The notes: a model not told the origin generated them from the letters alone. A stretch of 38,093 nucleotides of DNA from an uncultured Bacillota bacterium (GCA_905200905.1 CAJKMA010000022.1:1-38093); one strand, 5' to 3'; positions 1 through 8,071 are shown, counted from the first letter of the stretch. A program made the numbers and translations.

Positions 1-422
1 AGATTCAGATTGACCCTGAAAAAATCGGTGATGTAGTAGGCCAGAGAGGAAAAACCATCAATGCGATTATTGACGAAACAGGTGTGAAAATTGATATTGA
101 TGATAGCGGTGCAGTTTCTGTATGTGGTACTGACCAGCAGATGATGGATAAAGCCGTTGAATATATTAAGACCATTACCACAGACTTTGAAGAAGGACAG
201 ATTTTTACAGGAAAAGTTATCAGCATCAAAGAATTTGGTGCATTCCTTGAGTTTGCTCCAGGAAAAGAAGGAATGGTTCACATTTCTAAGATTGCAAAAG
301 AAAGAATTAACAAAGTAGAAGATGTGCTTGCCCTTGGAGATGTAGTAAAGGTTGTATGTCTGGGCAAGGATAAAATGGGACGCATTAGCTTTAGCATGAA
401 AGACGTTCCAGAAGAAGTATAA
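1..422 (+). CDS. pnp: Polyribonucleotide nucleotidyltransferase, C-terminal part (5' end outside window)
   Basis: This is the last ~140 residues of PNPase, the phosphorolytic 3'-5' exoribonuclease of RNA turnover. The reading frame is open from base 3, so the gene is cut by the window edge. What is visible is the RNA-binding tail: a KH domain with the GxxG-type loop (GDVVGQRGKTINAI, encoded about 30-75), then an S1 domain beginning near GQIFTGKVISIKEFGAFLEF and ending with GRISFSMKDV. KH followed by S1 at the C-terminus is diagnostic of PNPase. The frame stops at TAA 420-422 and is followed by a hairpin terminator. The two catalytic RNase PH domains are not in the window. Identity is very secure; nothing odd in the visible part. 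Confidence 0.95.
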   Translation, partial: IQIDPEKIGDVVGQRGKTINAIIDETGVKIDIDDSGAVSVCGTDQQMMDKAVEYIKTITTDFEEGQIFTGKVISIKEFGAFLEFAPGKEGMVHISKIAKERINKVEDVLALGDVVKVVCLGKDKMGRISFSMKDVPEEV

Positions 423-448
423 AAAGATAGATATAAATGAAGAAAAGA

Positions 449-502
449 GGGGTTATTGCATTAAGCAGTATTTCGGAATATGTTTAGTGTAATACCCTTT
501 TT
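449..502 (+). terminator. Intrinsic terminator after pnp
   Basis: The left arm GGGGTTATTGCATTAA (449-464) pairs, with G-U pairs and one bulge, with TTTAGTGTAATACCC (483-497), and a T run follows. It sits 26 bases after the pnp stop. An in-frame ATG at 480 lies inside this hairpin, which argues against it being the nrdG start. Confidence 0.7.
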
Positions 503-533
503 CTGTTTAAAAGATGAAGAGGTGAAATACTAC

Positions 534-1022
534 ATGCGGTATCACAATATTACAAAAGAAGATATGTTAAATGGAGATGGACTTCGAGTGGTACTTTGGG
601 TAGCAGGATGCGACCATGGATGCAAAGGCTGTCAAAATCCTATTACCTGGGACCCAAAAGGAGGTCTGGAATTTGATGAAGCTGCAAAAGAAGAAATTTA
701 TGAACAGATGGAAAAATCTTATGTGTCTGGCATTACCTTTTCAGGAGGAGACCCTTTATATCAGGGAAATCGTTTGGAAATCACTGCTTTTGCAAAAGAA
801 TTGAGGGAAAAATATCCCAAGAAAACCATTTGGCTGTATACAGGATATTTATGGGAAGAACTACAGGATTTAGAAATGCTATCTTATGTAGATGTATTAG
901 TAGATGGAAAATTTATTTTGGAACAAAGAGATGTTTCCCTGAAATGGAAGGGAAGCGCGAACCAGAGAGTTATTGATGTGAAACAATCATTAGAAACAGG
1001 CAGTGTAGTGCTGCATGACTAG
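534..1022 (+). CDS. nrdG: Anaerobic ribonucleoside-triphosphate reductase activating protein (radical SAM)
   Basis: NrdG is the small radical-SAM activase that installs the glycyl radical on anaerobic ribonucleotide reductase NrdD, so it marks anaerobic dNTP synthesis. The 162-residue product carries the Fe-S cluster motif C26-x3-C30-x2-C33 (GCDHGCKGCQNP), the SAM-binding GGDPL motif near residue 80, and the C-terminal GSANQRVIDV motif typical of NrdG. I chose ATG 534 because GAAGAGGTG lies 9 bases upstream and the family starts with MRYHNI-like residues; the earlier ATG at 480 is inside the pnp terminator. The stop TAG (1020-1022) is part of the ribosome binding site TAGGAGGAG of the following dut gene, so the two are coupled. 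nrdD is not adjacent in the visible sequence. Confidence 0.95.
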   Translation: MRYHNITKEDMLNGDGLRVVLWVAGCDHGCKGCQNPITWDPKGGLEFDEAAKEEIYEQMEKSYVSGITFSGGDPLYQGNRLEITAFAKELREKYPKKTIWLYTGYLWEELQDLEMLSYVDVLVDGKFILEQRDVSLKWKGSANQRVIDVKQSLETGSVVLHD

Positions 1023-1031
1023 GAGGAGCCC

Positions 1032-1547
1032 ATGAAGCGGATTGCAAAATTTCATAAGGTAAGTGAAGAACAATTTTTAGAAGGCTGGAAGGATGCTTTT
1101 GGAGACACGGAAGAAGCAATTATTAAGAGCATTTATGAGAATATTAAATTACCGAAAAGAGCCACAGCAGGAAGTGCTGGATATGACTTTTTCAGCCCTG
1201 TGGATTTTGAACTGAGACCAGGAGAAACATTGAAGATGCCTACCGGTATTCGGGCGGAAATGGACTTGGGATGGGTTTTAAAAATCTATCCAAGAAGTGG
1301 TCTTGGATTTAAATACCGTTTGCAGTTAAATAACACGGTAGGAATTATTGATAGCGATTATTTTTATTCAGACAACGAAGGTCATATTTTTATAAAAATT
1401 ACCAATGATTCAAATGAAGGAAAAACAGTGCAGGTTGCTGCTGGAACTGGTTTTGCTCAGGGGATTTTCCTGGAGTATGGTATTACTGAAGATGATGATG
1501 CTACAGCCGTGAGAAATGGTGGATTAGGAAGCACAACGAAAAAGTAA
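1032..1547 (+). CDS. dut: dUTPase-family nucleotidohydrolase
   Basis: A trimeric-type dUTP diphosphatase would hydrolyse dUTP to dUMP and PPi, keeping uracil out of DNA and feeding dTMP synthesis. Motifs in order: AGYD (49-52, motif 1), YPRSGLG (86-92, motif 2), GIIDSDY (104-110, motif 3 with the catalytic Asp), GFAQGIF (140-146, motif 4) and RNGGLGSTTK (161-170, motif 5). At 171 residues it is longer than the usual ~145-150. The extra length is an N-terminal helix-like extension of about 40 residues and a short insertion (FYSDNEGH) after motif 3. Motif 5 has Leu where Phe usually stacks on uracil. Start ATG 1032 has TAGGAGGAG just upstream, overlapping the nrdG stop. The superfamily also contains dCTP deaminases, so substrate is likely but not proven. 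Confidence 0.88.
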   Translation: MKRIAKFHKVSEEQFLEGWKDAFGDTEEAIIKSIYENIKLPKRATAGSAGYDFFSPVDFELRPGETLKMPTGIRAEMDLGWVLKIYPRSGLGFKYRLQLNNTVGIIDSDYFYSDNEGHIFIKITNDSNEGKTVQVAAGTGFAQGIFLEYGITEDDDATAVRNGGLGSTTKK

Positions 1548-1571
1548 GGGGATTAACCCCTTACTTTTTCG
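1537..1571. terminator. Bidirectional terminator between dut and the DUF1292 gene
   Basis: A perfect 15-bp stem runs from CGAAAAAGTAAGGGG (1537-1551) to CCCCTTACTTTTTCG (1557-1571) with a 5-base loop. A/T tracts flank both arms, so it can end transcripts from either side of the convergent pair. The dut stop codon lies within the left arm. Confidence 0.9.
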
Positions 1572-1572
1572 T

Positions 1573-1986
1573 TTAATCATTTTTACTTTCTTCAGCAAGT
1601 TCTGCTTCTGTTTTCAAATTTGCAATAAAATCATGGAACGCTTCTGCAGCAGCCATGTACTCGTCTTCCCGTTCAATGTTGGTAATAACAGGATTATCAT
1701 TTTCTTCAGCATAGCGGAACAGATAAGTTTCGCCAGTGGTATTTTTTCCGTCTTTGTTTAAAGGAACCAGTGCAATATATTCCCCAAATTCTTCCACTGG
1801 GAAAGTGGTTAAAACAGCACATTCTAACACAGAATCATCATCTAGTGTTAATTTAATCGTAGGATTTGGAACATTGGGAATGGTTCCCTGGTTTTTTCCT
1901 CCGGCACTGGAGCAATTAGCAGTGCAGGATGCACAATCGCTGGGATTGCAGCTTTCTAAGTTTGCTGTATAAGTTTCGTCACTCAT
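1573..1986 (-). CDS. DUF1292 domain protein
   Basis: A 137-residue protein with an N-terminal Cys-rich stretch (CNPSDCASCTANC, about residues 13-25) and a C-terminal DUF1292 domain (TIKLTLDDDSVLECAVLTTF ... GEYIALVPL ... YLFRY). DUF1292 proteins are small conserved Firmicute proteins, often found near the ruvX/mreB-type region; no molecular function is established to my knowledge. The four closely spaced cysteines suggest metal binding, which is inference. Start ATG 1986-1984 is preceded by GAAAGAGGT at good spacing; an upstream in-frame ATG at 2118 would place residues across the promoter and is rejected. It converges on dut through a shared terminator and is transcribed from a good sigma-A promoter at 2058-2030. 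Confidence 0.85.
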   Translation of the reverse strand: MSDETYTANLESCNPSDCASCTANCSSAGGKNQGTIPNVPNPTIKLTLDDDSVLECAVLTTFPVEEFGEYIALVPLNKDGKNTTGETYLFRYAEENDNPVITNIEREDEYMAAAEAFHDFIANLKTEAELAEESKND

Positions 1987-2029
1987 GTTTGGACCTCTTT
2001 CTTCTATATGTAATAGTTTTTCTTTCTGT

Positions 2030-2058
2030 ATTTTATCAGATAGCAAAAGGGAATGCAA
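2030..2058 (-). promoter_or_regulatory. Sigma-A promoter for the DUF1292 gene
   Basis: On the minus strand, TTGCAT (2058-2053) and TAAAAT (2035-2030) are separated by exactly 17 bases, about 45 bases ahead of the ATG at 1986. Confidence 0.7.
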
Positions 2059-2079
2059 CCTTTGGTAAGAAGAAAGCGT

Positions 2080-2108
2080 TTGCAATTTCATACAGGGACA
2101 CGTATAAT
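2080..2108 (+). promoter_or_regulatory. Sigma-A promoter for the ClC transporter operon
   Basis: TTGCAA (2080-2085), a 17-base spacer and a perfect TATAAT (2103-2108) lie about 40 bases upstream of the TTG start at 2146. It is arranged divergently with the promoter of the DUF1292 gene. Confidence 0.8.
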
Positions 2109-2145
2109 AAACATACAATGAGGGATAAGAGCAGGAGGGTGATCA

Positions 2146-3705
2146 TTGAAAAAGAATACATCACATTTATTAAAAAGAGCAGCACATTTCAAGGCAATTC
2201 TTACAGGTGAAGGTTTCCTAGTAGGAATTGTGGCAGGAATCGTGGTGCTTCTATATAGAGTGATTTTGGAATATGCAGGAAAAGGCATGGAGTGGGTGTT
2301 AGGGTATGCAAGGACATATCCGGTGATTGCAGGGCTATGGTTTTTTGTTCTGTTTGCTCTTGCCTGTATTGTAGGAAAATTGGTGAAGTATGAGCCTATG
2401 ATATCCGGCAGCGGTATTCCCCAGGTGGAAGGGGAAATGATGGGAAAATTGGACCAGGTTTGGTGGAAGGTTCTCCCAGCAAAATTTTTGGGAGGCTTTC
2501 TTTCCTTATTTTCAGGGCTTTCTCTGGGGCGAGAGGGTCCGTCTATTCAGATTGGAGCCATGGCAGGAAAAGCAGTGTCAAAAGCGCTAAATAGAGAGAA
2601 AACCGAGGAGAAATATCTTCTAACCTGTGGTGCAAGCGCTGGATTGGCGGCAGCTTTTCATGCGCCTTTGGCAGGAGTCATGTTTTCCTTGGAGGAAATT
2701 CACAAGAACTTCTCTGTTTCTGTACTGGTTTCTGTTATGACAGCTTCCATTACAGCAGACTACATATCCAGTCAGTTTATGGGCTTTGAATCTGTGTTTC
2801 AGTTTGATATTGGCTTAGAGGTAGAACCCAGGTATTACTGGCACATTGTAATTCTGGGTATTTTGCTGGGACTTTTAGGTGCCTTTTACAATAAGATGAC
2901 TTTGTGGGTACAAGGTCTTTATAAGAAAAATAAGAATTTAAATGAAACCACCAGACTTTTGATTCCCTTTCTTCTGGCAGGTGTGCTGGGACTGGTGATG
3001 CCAGAAATTTTAGGAAGCGGTCATCATCTTATTGATCAGGCAGCTAGTGGCAGCATGGTACTTCCTGTTTTGCTGTTCTTACTGGGAGCAAAATTTTTAT
3101 TTTCGCTTATCTGTTTTGGATCTGGAGCACCTGGAGGTATTTTCTTTCCACTTTTGGTTCTTGGAGCTTTGATTGGAGGGGCTTACAGTACTTTTGCAGC
3201 AGAATTTCTGGGTCTGGATGCTTCCTATATTAGTAACTTTGTACTCCTTGCCATGGCAGGGTATTTTACAGCCATTGTAAGAGCTCCTATTACTGGTATT
3301 ATTTTGATTTTTGAGATGACCGGACAAGTGAGTCAGATGCTTTCCATGTCTCTGGTTGCTATTGTGGCTTATCTTACTGCAACAGCTGTGAAATCAGAGC
3401 CTATTTATGAAAGCCTTCTTGGAAATCTGTTAAAGAGCAGAGGCATACAGGTATGTGAAAAGCAGGGAGAAAAAGTACTGCAGGAGTTTGTGATTTCTCA
3501 TGGCAGCCCTCTGGAAAATCAAACGGTTAGCCAGGAGGATTGGCCAGCAAGCTGTCTTTTGGTAGCAGTGAGACGAAACGCCACAGAGCTAATTCCAAAA
3601 GGAAAAACCCAGCTTATGGCAGGAGATGTGCTGGTGGTGCTTTCCAATGAACAGGATGTGCCGCAGGTTTACGATTATATGGAAAAAAGATGTAAAGAAT
3701 CATAA
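2146..3705 (+). CDS. ClC-family H+/Cl- antiporter with C-terminal RCK_C (TrkA-C) domain
   Basis: A polytopic membrane protein of 519 residues that should exchange chloride for protons. ClC signature motifs are clear: SGSGIPQ (87-93), GREGPSIQIG with gating glutamate E130, and GSGAPGGIFFP further on. The cytoplasmic proton-transfer glutamate appears kept (FSLEEIH, E183/E184), which favours an exchanger over a passive channel. After the membrane core, residues ~435-519 form a TrkA-C/RCK_C-like domain (SCLLVAVRR ... IPKGKTQLMAGDVLVVL), often a ligand-sensing module. The start is TTG at 2146, read from the almost ideal ribosome binding site AGGAGGGTGATC ending a few bases before it. The next gene starts 24 bases after its stop, so the two are probably co-transcribed. 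Confidence 0.93.
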   Translation: MKKNTSHLLKRAAHFKAILTGEGFLVGIVAGIVVLLYRVILEYAGKGMEWVLGYARTYPVIAGLWFFVLFALACIVGKLVKYEPMISGSGIPQVEGEMMGKLDQVWWKVLPAKFLGGFLSLFSGLSLGREGPSIQIGAMAGKAVSKALNREKTEEKYLLTCGASAGLAAAFHAPLAGVMFSLEEIHKNFSVSVLVSVMTASITADYISSQFMGFESVFQFDIGLEVEPRYYWHIVILGILLGLLGAFYNKMTLWVQGLYKKNKNLNETTRLLIPFLLAGVLGLVMPEILGSGHHLIDQAASGSMVLPVLLFLLGAKFLFSLICFGSGAPGGIFFPLLVLGALIGGAYSTFAAEFLGLDASYISNFVLLAMAGYFTAIVRAPITGIILIFEMTGQVSQMLSMSLVAIVAYLTATAVKSEPIYESLLGNLLKSRGIQVCEKQGEKVLQEFVISHGSPLENQTVSQEDWPASCLLVAVRRNATELIPKGKTQLMAGDVLVVLSNEQDVPQVYDYMEKRCKES

Positions 3706-3729
3706 AAATAAAAGAAAAGAGGTGCCCGT

Positions 3730-5664
3730 TTGGAGACAAAAATAATAGAGACCATACAGAGAATACAGGCAGCTTCTGGGAATACTGCGTGTCCGGGAGT
3801 GAAAAAAACAAAGGAAGGGTATGAATTTACCTTAGAATTGCCACGGGGAAAAGAAGCAGCTTTGGTGCTGTATGTGAAGGAGAAGAAGGAAACCAGGAGT
3901 ATAGAGATTCCTTTCTCAGAGGAAAGCAGAAGGGGAAATTTGGTTTCCTTGTTGGTAAAAGGACTTCCAAAAGGAGAAGTGTGCTATAACTACCGCATTG
4001 ACGGGGAAATCAAACAGGATGTTTATGCCAAGGCCTTAAGAAACGTGCCGCCCTTTGGCATCCGTCAGGAAGAACATGAGGGGCAGGAATTGTGCTGTGT
4101 GGAGCAGGAACAGGAATTTGCTTGGACAGACGAAAACTTTGTGCCAAAACCTTTGAAGGATTCCCTGCTTTATAAATTACAGGTGCGCAGCTTTACCATG
4201 CACAGAAGCTCCGGAGTTCGGAAAAAAGGAACCTTCCAAGGAGTAGAGCAAAAAATTCCTTATTTTCAGGAGCTGGGTGTGACGGGGATTTTATTGATGC
4301 CAGCCTATGAATATCAGGAAGTGATGAAATCCAAGACAAGACTAGGAAAATATCCGCAGACAGAAGAAGCACGAAAAGAAGAGAAAACAAGAATCAATGT
4401 TTGGGGATATACAGGTGAGGCGTTTTATTTTGTGCCAAAAGCAGGGTTCTGTGGTTCTAAAAATCCCATGCAGGAATTTAGCCATATGGTGAATGAACTC
4501 CACGAGGCAGGCTTGGAATGTCTCATGGAATTTTATTTTGACCAGACCATGGAGCCGGCGAAAATGCTGGAAATTGTGCGTTACTGGAAACTGAAGTATC
4601 ATATTGACGGGTTCCGTCTGATTGGAAATGTGTGTCAGGAATTGTTTCTGAAAGACCCTCTGCTAGCAGAAACCAAGTTGTTTTTCAGTTTTCTGGATGG
4701 AGAGCGTATTTATGGAAAAGAGGAGCCAGCTTACAAAAACGGCGCTGAGTACAATGAAGGATTTTATTATGGTATGCGCCATATGTTAAAAGGAGACGAA
4801 AATACAGCAGAGGAATTTCTATTCCGCAGTAAACGAAATCCCAGACAGTATGGGGTGATTAATTATATGGCAGACCAGGATGGAATGACCATGATGGACA
4901 TGGTTTCTTATGAAGAGCGTCATAATGAGGCAAACGGAGAAAATAATCAGGATGGAAAAGAGTATAATTGTACCTGGAATTGTGGCGTAGAGGGACCTTC
5001 CAGAAAAAAAGAGATTATCAGTCTCCGGTTACAACAATTAAAAAATGCTTTTGGACTTTTGCTATTCAGTCAGGGAACTCCGCTGATTTTTCAGGGAGAT
5101 GAGTGGGGACAAACTCAGAAGGGAAACAATAATGCTTGGTGTCAGGATAACGAATTGACCTGGATTAACTGGAATCAGAAGAAAACCAGAGAGGATTTAT
5201 TTACTTTTGTAAAACAGGCAATTGCTTTTCGGAAAAATCAGGAAATCCTTCATCTGGAACAAGAGCCAAAGGGAACCGATTATAAAGCGTTGGGTTATCC
5301 AGATTTGTCTTATCACACAAACCAGGCATGGTTTGTATCCAAGGAGCCGGGATTGCGGCATTTGGGAATGATGTATTGCAAGGATTATTGTAAAGAATCA
5401 GGAGAATTTTTGTTTTTTGCCTGGAATTTTCATTGGATGTCTCATGAGATTGCCTTGCCTGGAGCACCAGATGATATTTCATGGACGGTTGTGGCACGCA
5501 CGGATGAGACAGAGCATGGAGGATTTTTAGAAGAGGGCGTTTTGGTAAAAGAGAAGAGTATCCAGGTACCGCCAAGAACATTGATTATATTAACAGGAAA
5601 GCAGGATGAAACATTATGGGGATCTGGCAGCATTTTAAAACGATTACAAGGCACAAGCTTTTAG
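3730..5664 (+). CDS. GH13 glycogen-debranching-like protein (GlgX/isoamylase type), predicted catalytically inactive
   Basis: A 644-residue protein with the fold plan of isoamylase/GlgX: an N-terminal CBM48-like beta domain (~1-110), a TIM-barrel domain beginning near LYKLQVRSFT (148-156), and a C-terminal beta domain. Relationship to debranching enzymes is plain from SYEERHNEANGENN (393-406), CTWNCGVEGP (414-423), FQGDEWGQTQKGNNNAW (454-470) and CQDNE (471-475). Three catalytic landmarks are lost: region I is ECLMEFYFDQ instead of a D-x3-NH motif, region II is DGFRLIG with Ile298 where the nucleophile Asp belongs, and region III is LFFSFLD with no acid/base Glu. The region IV Asp (QDG, D384) remains. 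The barrel is also shortened between regions I and II. It is therefore probably a non-hydrolytic glucan-binding or regulatory relative. TTG start 3730 follows AGAGGTG. Confidence 0.8.
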   Translation: METKIIETIQRIQAASGNTACPGVKKTKEGYEFTLELPRGKEAALVLYVKEKKETRSIEIPFSEESRRGNLVSLLVKGLPKGEVCYNYRIDGEIKQDVYAKALRNVPPFGIRQEEHEGQELCCVEQEQEFAWTDENFVPKPLKDSLLYKLQVRSFTMHRSSGVRKKGTFQGVEQKIPYFQELGVTGILLMPAYEYQEVMKSKTRLGKYPQTEEARKEEKTRINVWGYTGEAFYFVPKAGFCGSKNPMQEFSHMVNELHEAGLECLMEFYFDQTMEPAKMLEIVRYWKLKYHIDGFRLIGNVCQELFLKDPLLAETKLFFSFLDGERIYGKEEPAYKNGAEYNEGFYYGMRHMLKGDENTAEEFLFRSKRNPRQYGVINYMADQDGMTMMDMVSYEERHNEANGENNQDGKEYNCTWNCGVEGPSRKKEIISLRLQQLKNAFGLLLFSQGTPLIFQGDEWGQTQKGNNNAWCQDNELTWINWNQKKTREDLFTFVKQAIAFRKNQEILHLEQEPKGTDYKALGYPDLSYHTNQAWFVSKEPGLRHLGMMYCKDYCKESGEFLFFAWNFHWMSHEIALPGAPDDISWTVVARTDETEHGGFLEEGVLVKEKSIQVPPRTLIILTGKQDETLWGSGSILKRLQGTSF

Positions 5665-6152
5665 TGATGAAATATTGTTTTCAGATAGGACTTTACAAAC
5701 AAGGATTGCTTCATGACTTATCCAAGTATTCCTGGACAGAATTTTCTGTAGGGTGTAAATATTATCAAGGAAACAGAAGTCCCAATAATGCGGAGAGAGA
5801 GGCAACCGGTCTTTCTACTTCCTGGATTCATCACTATGGGAGAAATAAACATCATTTTGAACATTGGGTGGACTATGGTATTCACTGTGATACTGTCATT
5901 CACGGGGTGCCAATGCCAAGGAAATATATTGCAGAGATGGTAGTGGATCGTATAAGTGCATCCAGAAACTACCATCCAGACACCTATACGGATGAAGCGC
6001 CTTTAGCATATTTTCTTCACAGCAAGGAAAAGCTCTGGTTTGTACATGAGGATACGAATCGGGATTTGGAGTTTTTACTGCGAATGTTGGCAGACAGAGG
6101 GGAGAAAGAAACACTGAAGTATATGAAACATGTATATCTGAAAGGAATGTAA
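5616..6152 (+). CDS. DUF5662 family protein
   Basis: A 178-residue soluble protein beginning MGIWQHFKTITRHKLLVM, which I recognise as the DUF5662 family common in gut Clostridia; biochemical function is unknown to me. It contains a pattern of histidines and acids (LLHDLSKYSWTEF near residue 32, then HHYGRNKHHFEHW near 72) reminiscent of HD-domain metal sites, so a metal-dependent role is possible; this is inference. The start overlaps the end of the debranching-like gene by 49 bases in another frame, and only a weak site (GCAGGATG) precedes it, which suggests translational coupling. The next gene begins 7 bases after its stop. Confidence 0.8.
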   Translation: MGIWQHFKTITRHKLLVMKYCFQIGLYKQGLLHDLSKYSWTEFSVGCKYYQGNRSPNNAEREATGLSTSWIHHYGRNKHHFEHWVDYGIHCDTVIHGVPMPRKYIAEMVVDRISASRNYHPDTYTDEAPLAYFLHSKEKLWFVHEDTNRDLEFLLRMLADRGEKETLKYMKHVYLKGM

Positions 6153-6159
6153 GAAAGTT

Positions 6160-7116
6160 ATGAGTAATGTGCAGATTGCAGAGTTACTGCAATGGGTGAA
6201 GAATCTGTGGGAGCTGATTCCCAAGCAGTATCTTATTGTCATGTATTTTGGGGGAACGGTATTTGCTTTTTTAAATTGTTTTATGGGGTATCGTTTGAGA
6301 AAGGTTTGGGGATGCATTTTAGGAATCCTCATAGGAGGAGCTGCAGGTGGCGGAGCCGGTTATTTTATTCTAGAGGATAAGATGATGGCACTGTTGTGTG
6401 CAGCAGGAGGAGCCCTGATTTTGGGACTTCTGGCGTGGCTTTTGTACAAGTTCGGTATTTTTTTCATGTGTACAGGCCTGGTTTATTTTCTAGTGTCTTC
6501 TTTTTTCAAGGAGCCAACCATGACCCAACATATGATTGCCCTGATTATTGGTATTTTTGCTGCAACTTTGGCGCTTGGATATGAAACACAGATGATGATA
6601 GGGATTACTGCTGTTTGCGGAGGTATTGGAGGCATTCATCTTTTGATGAAAATGTTGGAGAAAGATGCAGGAGCAGGAGAACTACTGCTGGGAATCATCA
6701 TGGCAGCCATTGGTATTGCTGTGCAGGCTGCTCCATTTATGAGAGGAAAGGACTGGGAAGCAGCTCTGTTTCATCGTCCGTCCAAAAAGAAGGGACCAGG
6801 GTTTCCAGCCAGAAGAAAAAAGAAAGTGGTAAAGAAAACCAAGGTTACTCATGTAAAAAAGACCAGGGAAGCGGAACCAACAACAAGAAAAAGAAAGTCC
6901 TTGCAAAAGAGCACGGAAGAAGTGCAGCCAGATATGGAAATCAGGGAAGAACTGCAAAAGACACAAGAGTATGCAGTGGGGCAAAAGCAGTACGAAAAAC
7001 CAAAGCCAAGTCAAAGTCTTTATCCGGTAAGCGGAATCGGAATTGATTTGGATGACTTAAATCGGGAATTATCTCAGGAGATTCAGAAAATTTATCAGGA
7101 TGAACAGCAAGAATAG
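6160..7116 (+). CDS. DUF4203/TMEM198-like multi-pass membrane protein with basic cytoplasmic tail
   Basis: The 318-residue product has about seven hydrophobic segments between residues 20 and 200, with Gly-rich helices (GILIGGAAGGGAGYFIL, AVCGGIGGIHLLM) as in DUF4203/TMEM198-type proteins. From about residue 205 there is a long, strongly basic tail (KKKGPGFPARRKKKVVKK) followed by a polar, Gln/Glu-rich end (about 240-318), probably cytoplasmic. No catalytic motif is visible and function is unknown. It starts 7 bases after the DUF5662 stop with a weak ribosome binding site, so it is the last gene of the ClC operon, closed by the terminator at 7131-7186. Confidence 0.8.
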   Translation: MSNVQIAELLQWVKNLWELIPKQYLIVMYFGGTVFAFLNCFMGYRLRKVWGCILGILIGGAAGGGAGYFILEDKMMALLCAAGGALILGLLAWLLYKFGIFFMCTGLVYFLVSSFFKEPTMTQHMIALIIGIFAATLALGYETQMMIGITAVCGGIGGIHLLMKMLEKDAGAGELLLGIIMAAIGIAVQAAPFMRGKDWEAALFHRPSKKKGPGFPARRKKKVVKKTKVTHVKKTREAEPTTRKRKSLQKSTEEVQPDMEIREELQKTQEYAVGQKQYEKPKPSQSLYPVSGIGIDLDDLNRELSQEIQKIYQDEQQE

Positions 7117-7130
7117 AATTGTGTTTTAAG

Positions 7131-7186
7131 AGGTTTCTGTTGATGCTGACCGTTTCTACGGCAGAATCAACAGAAACCTTTTTTTT
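7131..7186 (+). terminator. Intrinsic terminator of the ClC-DUF4203 operon
   Basis: AGGTTTCTGTTGAT (7131-7144) pairs perfectly with ATCAACAGAAACCT (7166-7179), followed by a run of eight T. The loop holds a smaller nested stem around CCGT/ACGG. Confidence 0.92.
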
Positions 7187-7194
7187 AGAATTTC

Positions 7195-7953
7195 TTACAG
7201 TACGGGAGCTAAAAGCACTTTGCCAGTTCCGCGGTAAACATTTACCAAACCTTCCCCAGAAGCAGCAGAGCCAATGAGGGTTTTTCCAGAACGTTCTACC
7301 GTGAAGTCCAGGCTGCCACTCCAGGCAATGGCCATATTTCCGTCAATTTTCAAAACATCGTCCTGGAGAGTAATTTCTACCAGTTCCTCTTTTGGACAAG
7401 GTGATTCCAGGCAAACCACGCCGTTCCCAACAAGACCAAGATTAAACAGACCTTCATTTCCTGCAACTGCAGAAGAAAAGTTTGAGCGCATGACAGCTTT
7501 GTGTTTTAATTTAGAATCGCAGGCCAGAAACAGACCGTCATCCAACACAATAGAGCCGTTCCAATCGGCCAAGTCCACCAAAAGAAGATGTTTATAAGTT
7601 GGTTCTAATACTAGGATACCGTCCCCCGTATATTCTGGTTTAATAGCAGATTCTCCAGTAACCTTTCCACGAACAGCTTTTCCGAAGAAATCGCCTACAC
7701 CTTTTACCCCAGTGGTAGCATGCACATTACCTACCATCCACTGCATAGCTCCTGCTTGAACGGTAACATTGGCCTTGCTGGTATCACAGATAACCTGGCG
7801 TTTCCGTACATTCATGGCATTGCAGAAATAGGCAGTTTGGGCATCTGAAGGTGTGACACTCAGATCCCTGAGATATTCAATGACTGTAAAAGGTCCAAGA
7901 TTAGAGAGTATCTGGATGTCATCATTGCTGGTAAAATTTGAAATATGGAACAT
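7195..7953 (-). CDS. AIM24 family protein
   Basis: A 252-residue all-beta protein of the AIM24/TIGR00266 type. Recognisable pieces are VTVQAGAMQWMVGNV, GKAVRGKVTGES, and the C-terminal GEGLVNVYRGTGKVLLAP, a typical AIM24 ending. Members form a double beta-barrel related to the tryptophan RNA-binding attenuator fold; bacterial function is unresolved. Start ATG 7953 has AAAGGGGGA at proper spacing. It is transcribed alone from a promoter at 8026-7998, divergent from the RND pump. The 3' end faces the terminator of the ClC operon. Confidence 0.9.
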   Translation of the reverse strand: MFHISNFTSNDDIQILSNLGPFTVIEYLRDLSVTPSDAQTAYFCNAMNVRKRQVICDTSKANVTVQAGAMQWMVGNVHATTGVKGVGDFFGKAVRGKVTGESAIKPEYTGDGILVLEPTYKHLLLVDLADWNGSIVLDDGLFLACDSKLKHKAVMRSNFSSAVAGNEGLFNLGLVGNGVVCLESPCPKEELVEITLQDDVLKIDGNMAIAWSGSLDFTVERSGKTLIGSAASGEGLVNVYRGTGKVLLAPVL

Positions 7954-7997
7954 GAAAATCCCCCTTTCGCTTTCCTAAAAGCTCATGATATGTACTG

Positions 7998-8026
7998 ATT
8001 ATACAAAAAGGTATGGGTAAATACAA
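7998..8026 (-). promoter_or_regulatory. Sigma-A promoter for the AIM24 gene
   Basis: Minus-strand TTGTAT (8026-8021), 17-base spacer, perfect TATAAT (8003-7998), about 45 bases ahead of the start codon. Confidence 0.7.
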
Positions 8027-8071
8027 CAGAAAGTGAAAAAATTACAAAAAATTAATTTGAAATAAAATGGA

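Noticed and set aside
480..533. Longer nrdG start at ATG 480
   Set aside because: The codon lies inside the pnp terminator and has no ribosome binding site; ATG 534 fits the family start and has GAAGAGGTG.
6615..7046. Alternative frame of 143 codons within the DUF4203 gene
   Set aside because: Low-complexity Lys/Ser/Arg product produced by the A-rich tail of the real gene; no start signal.
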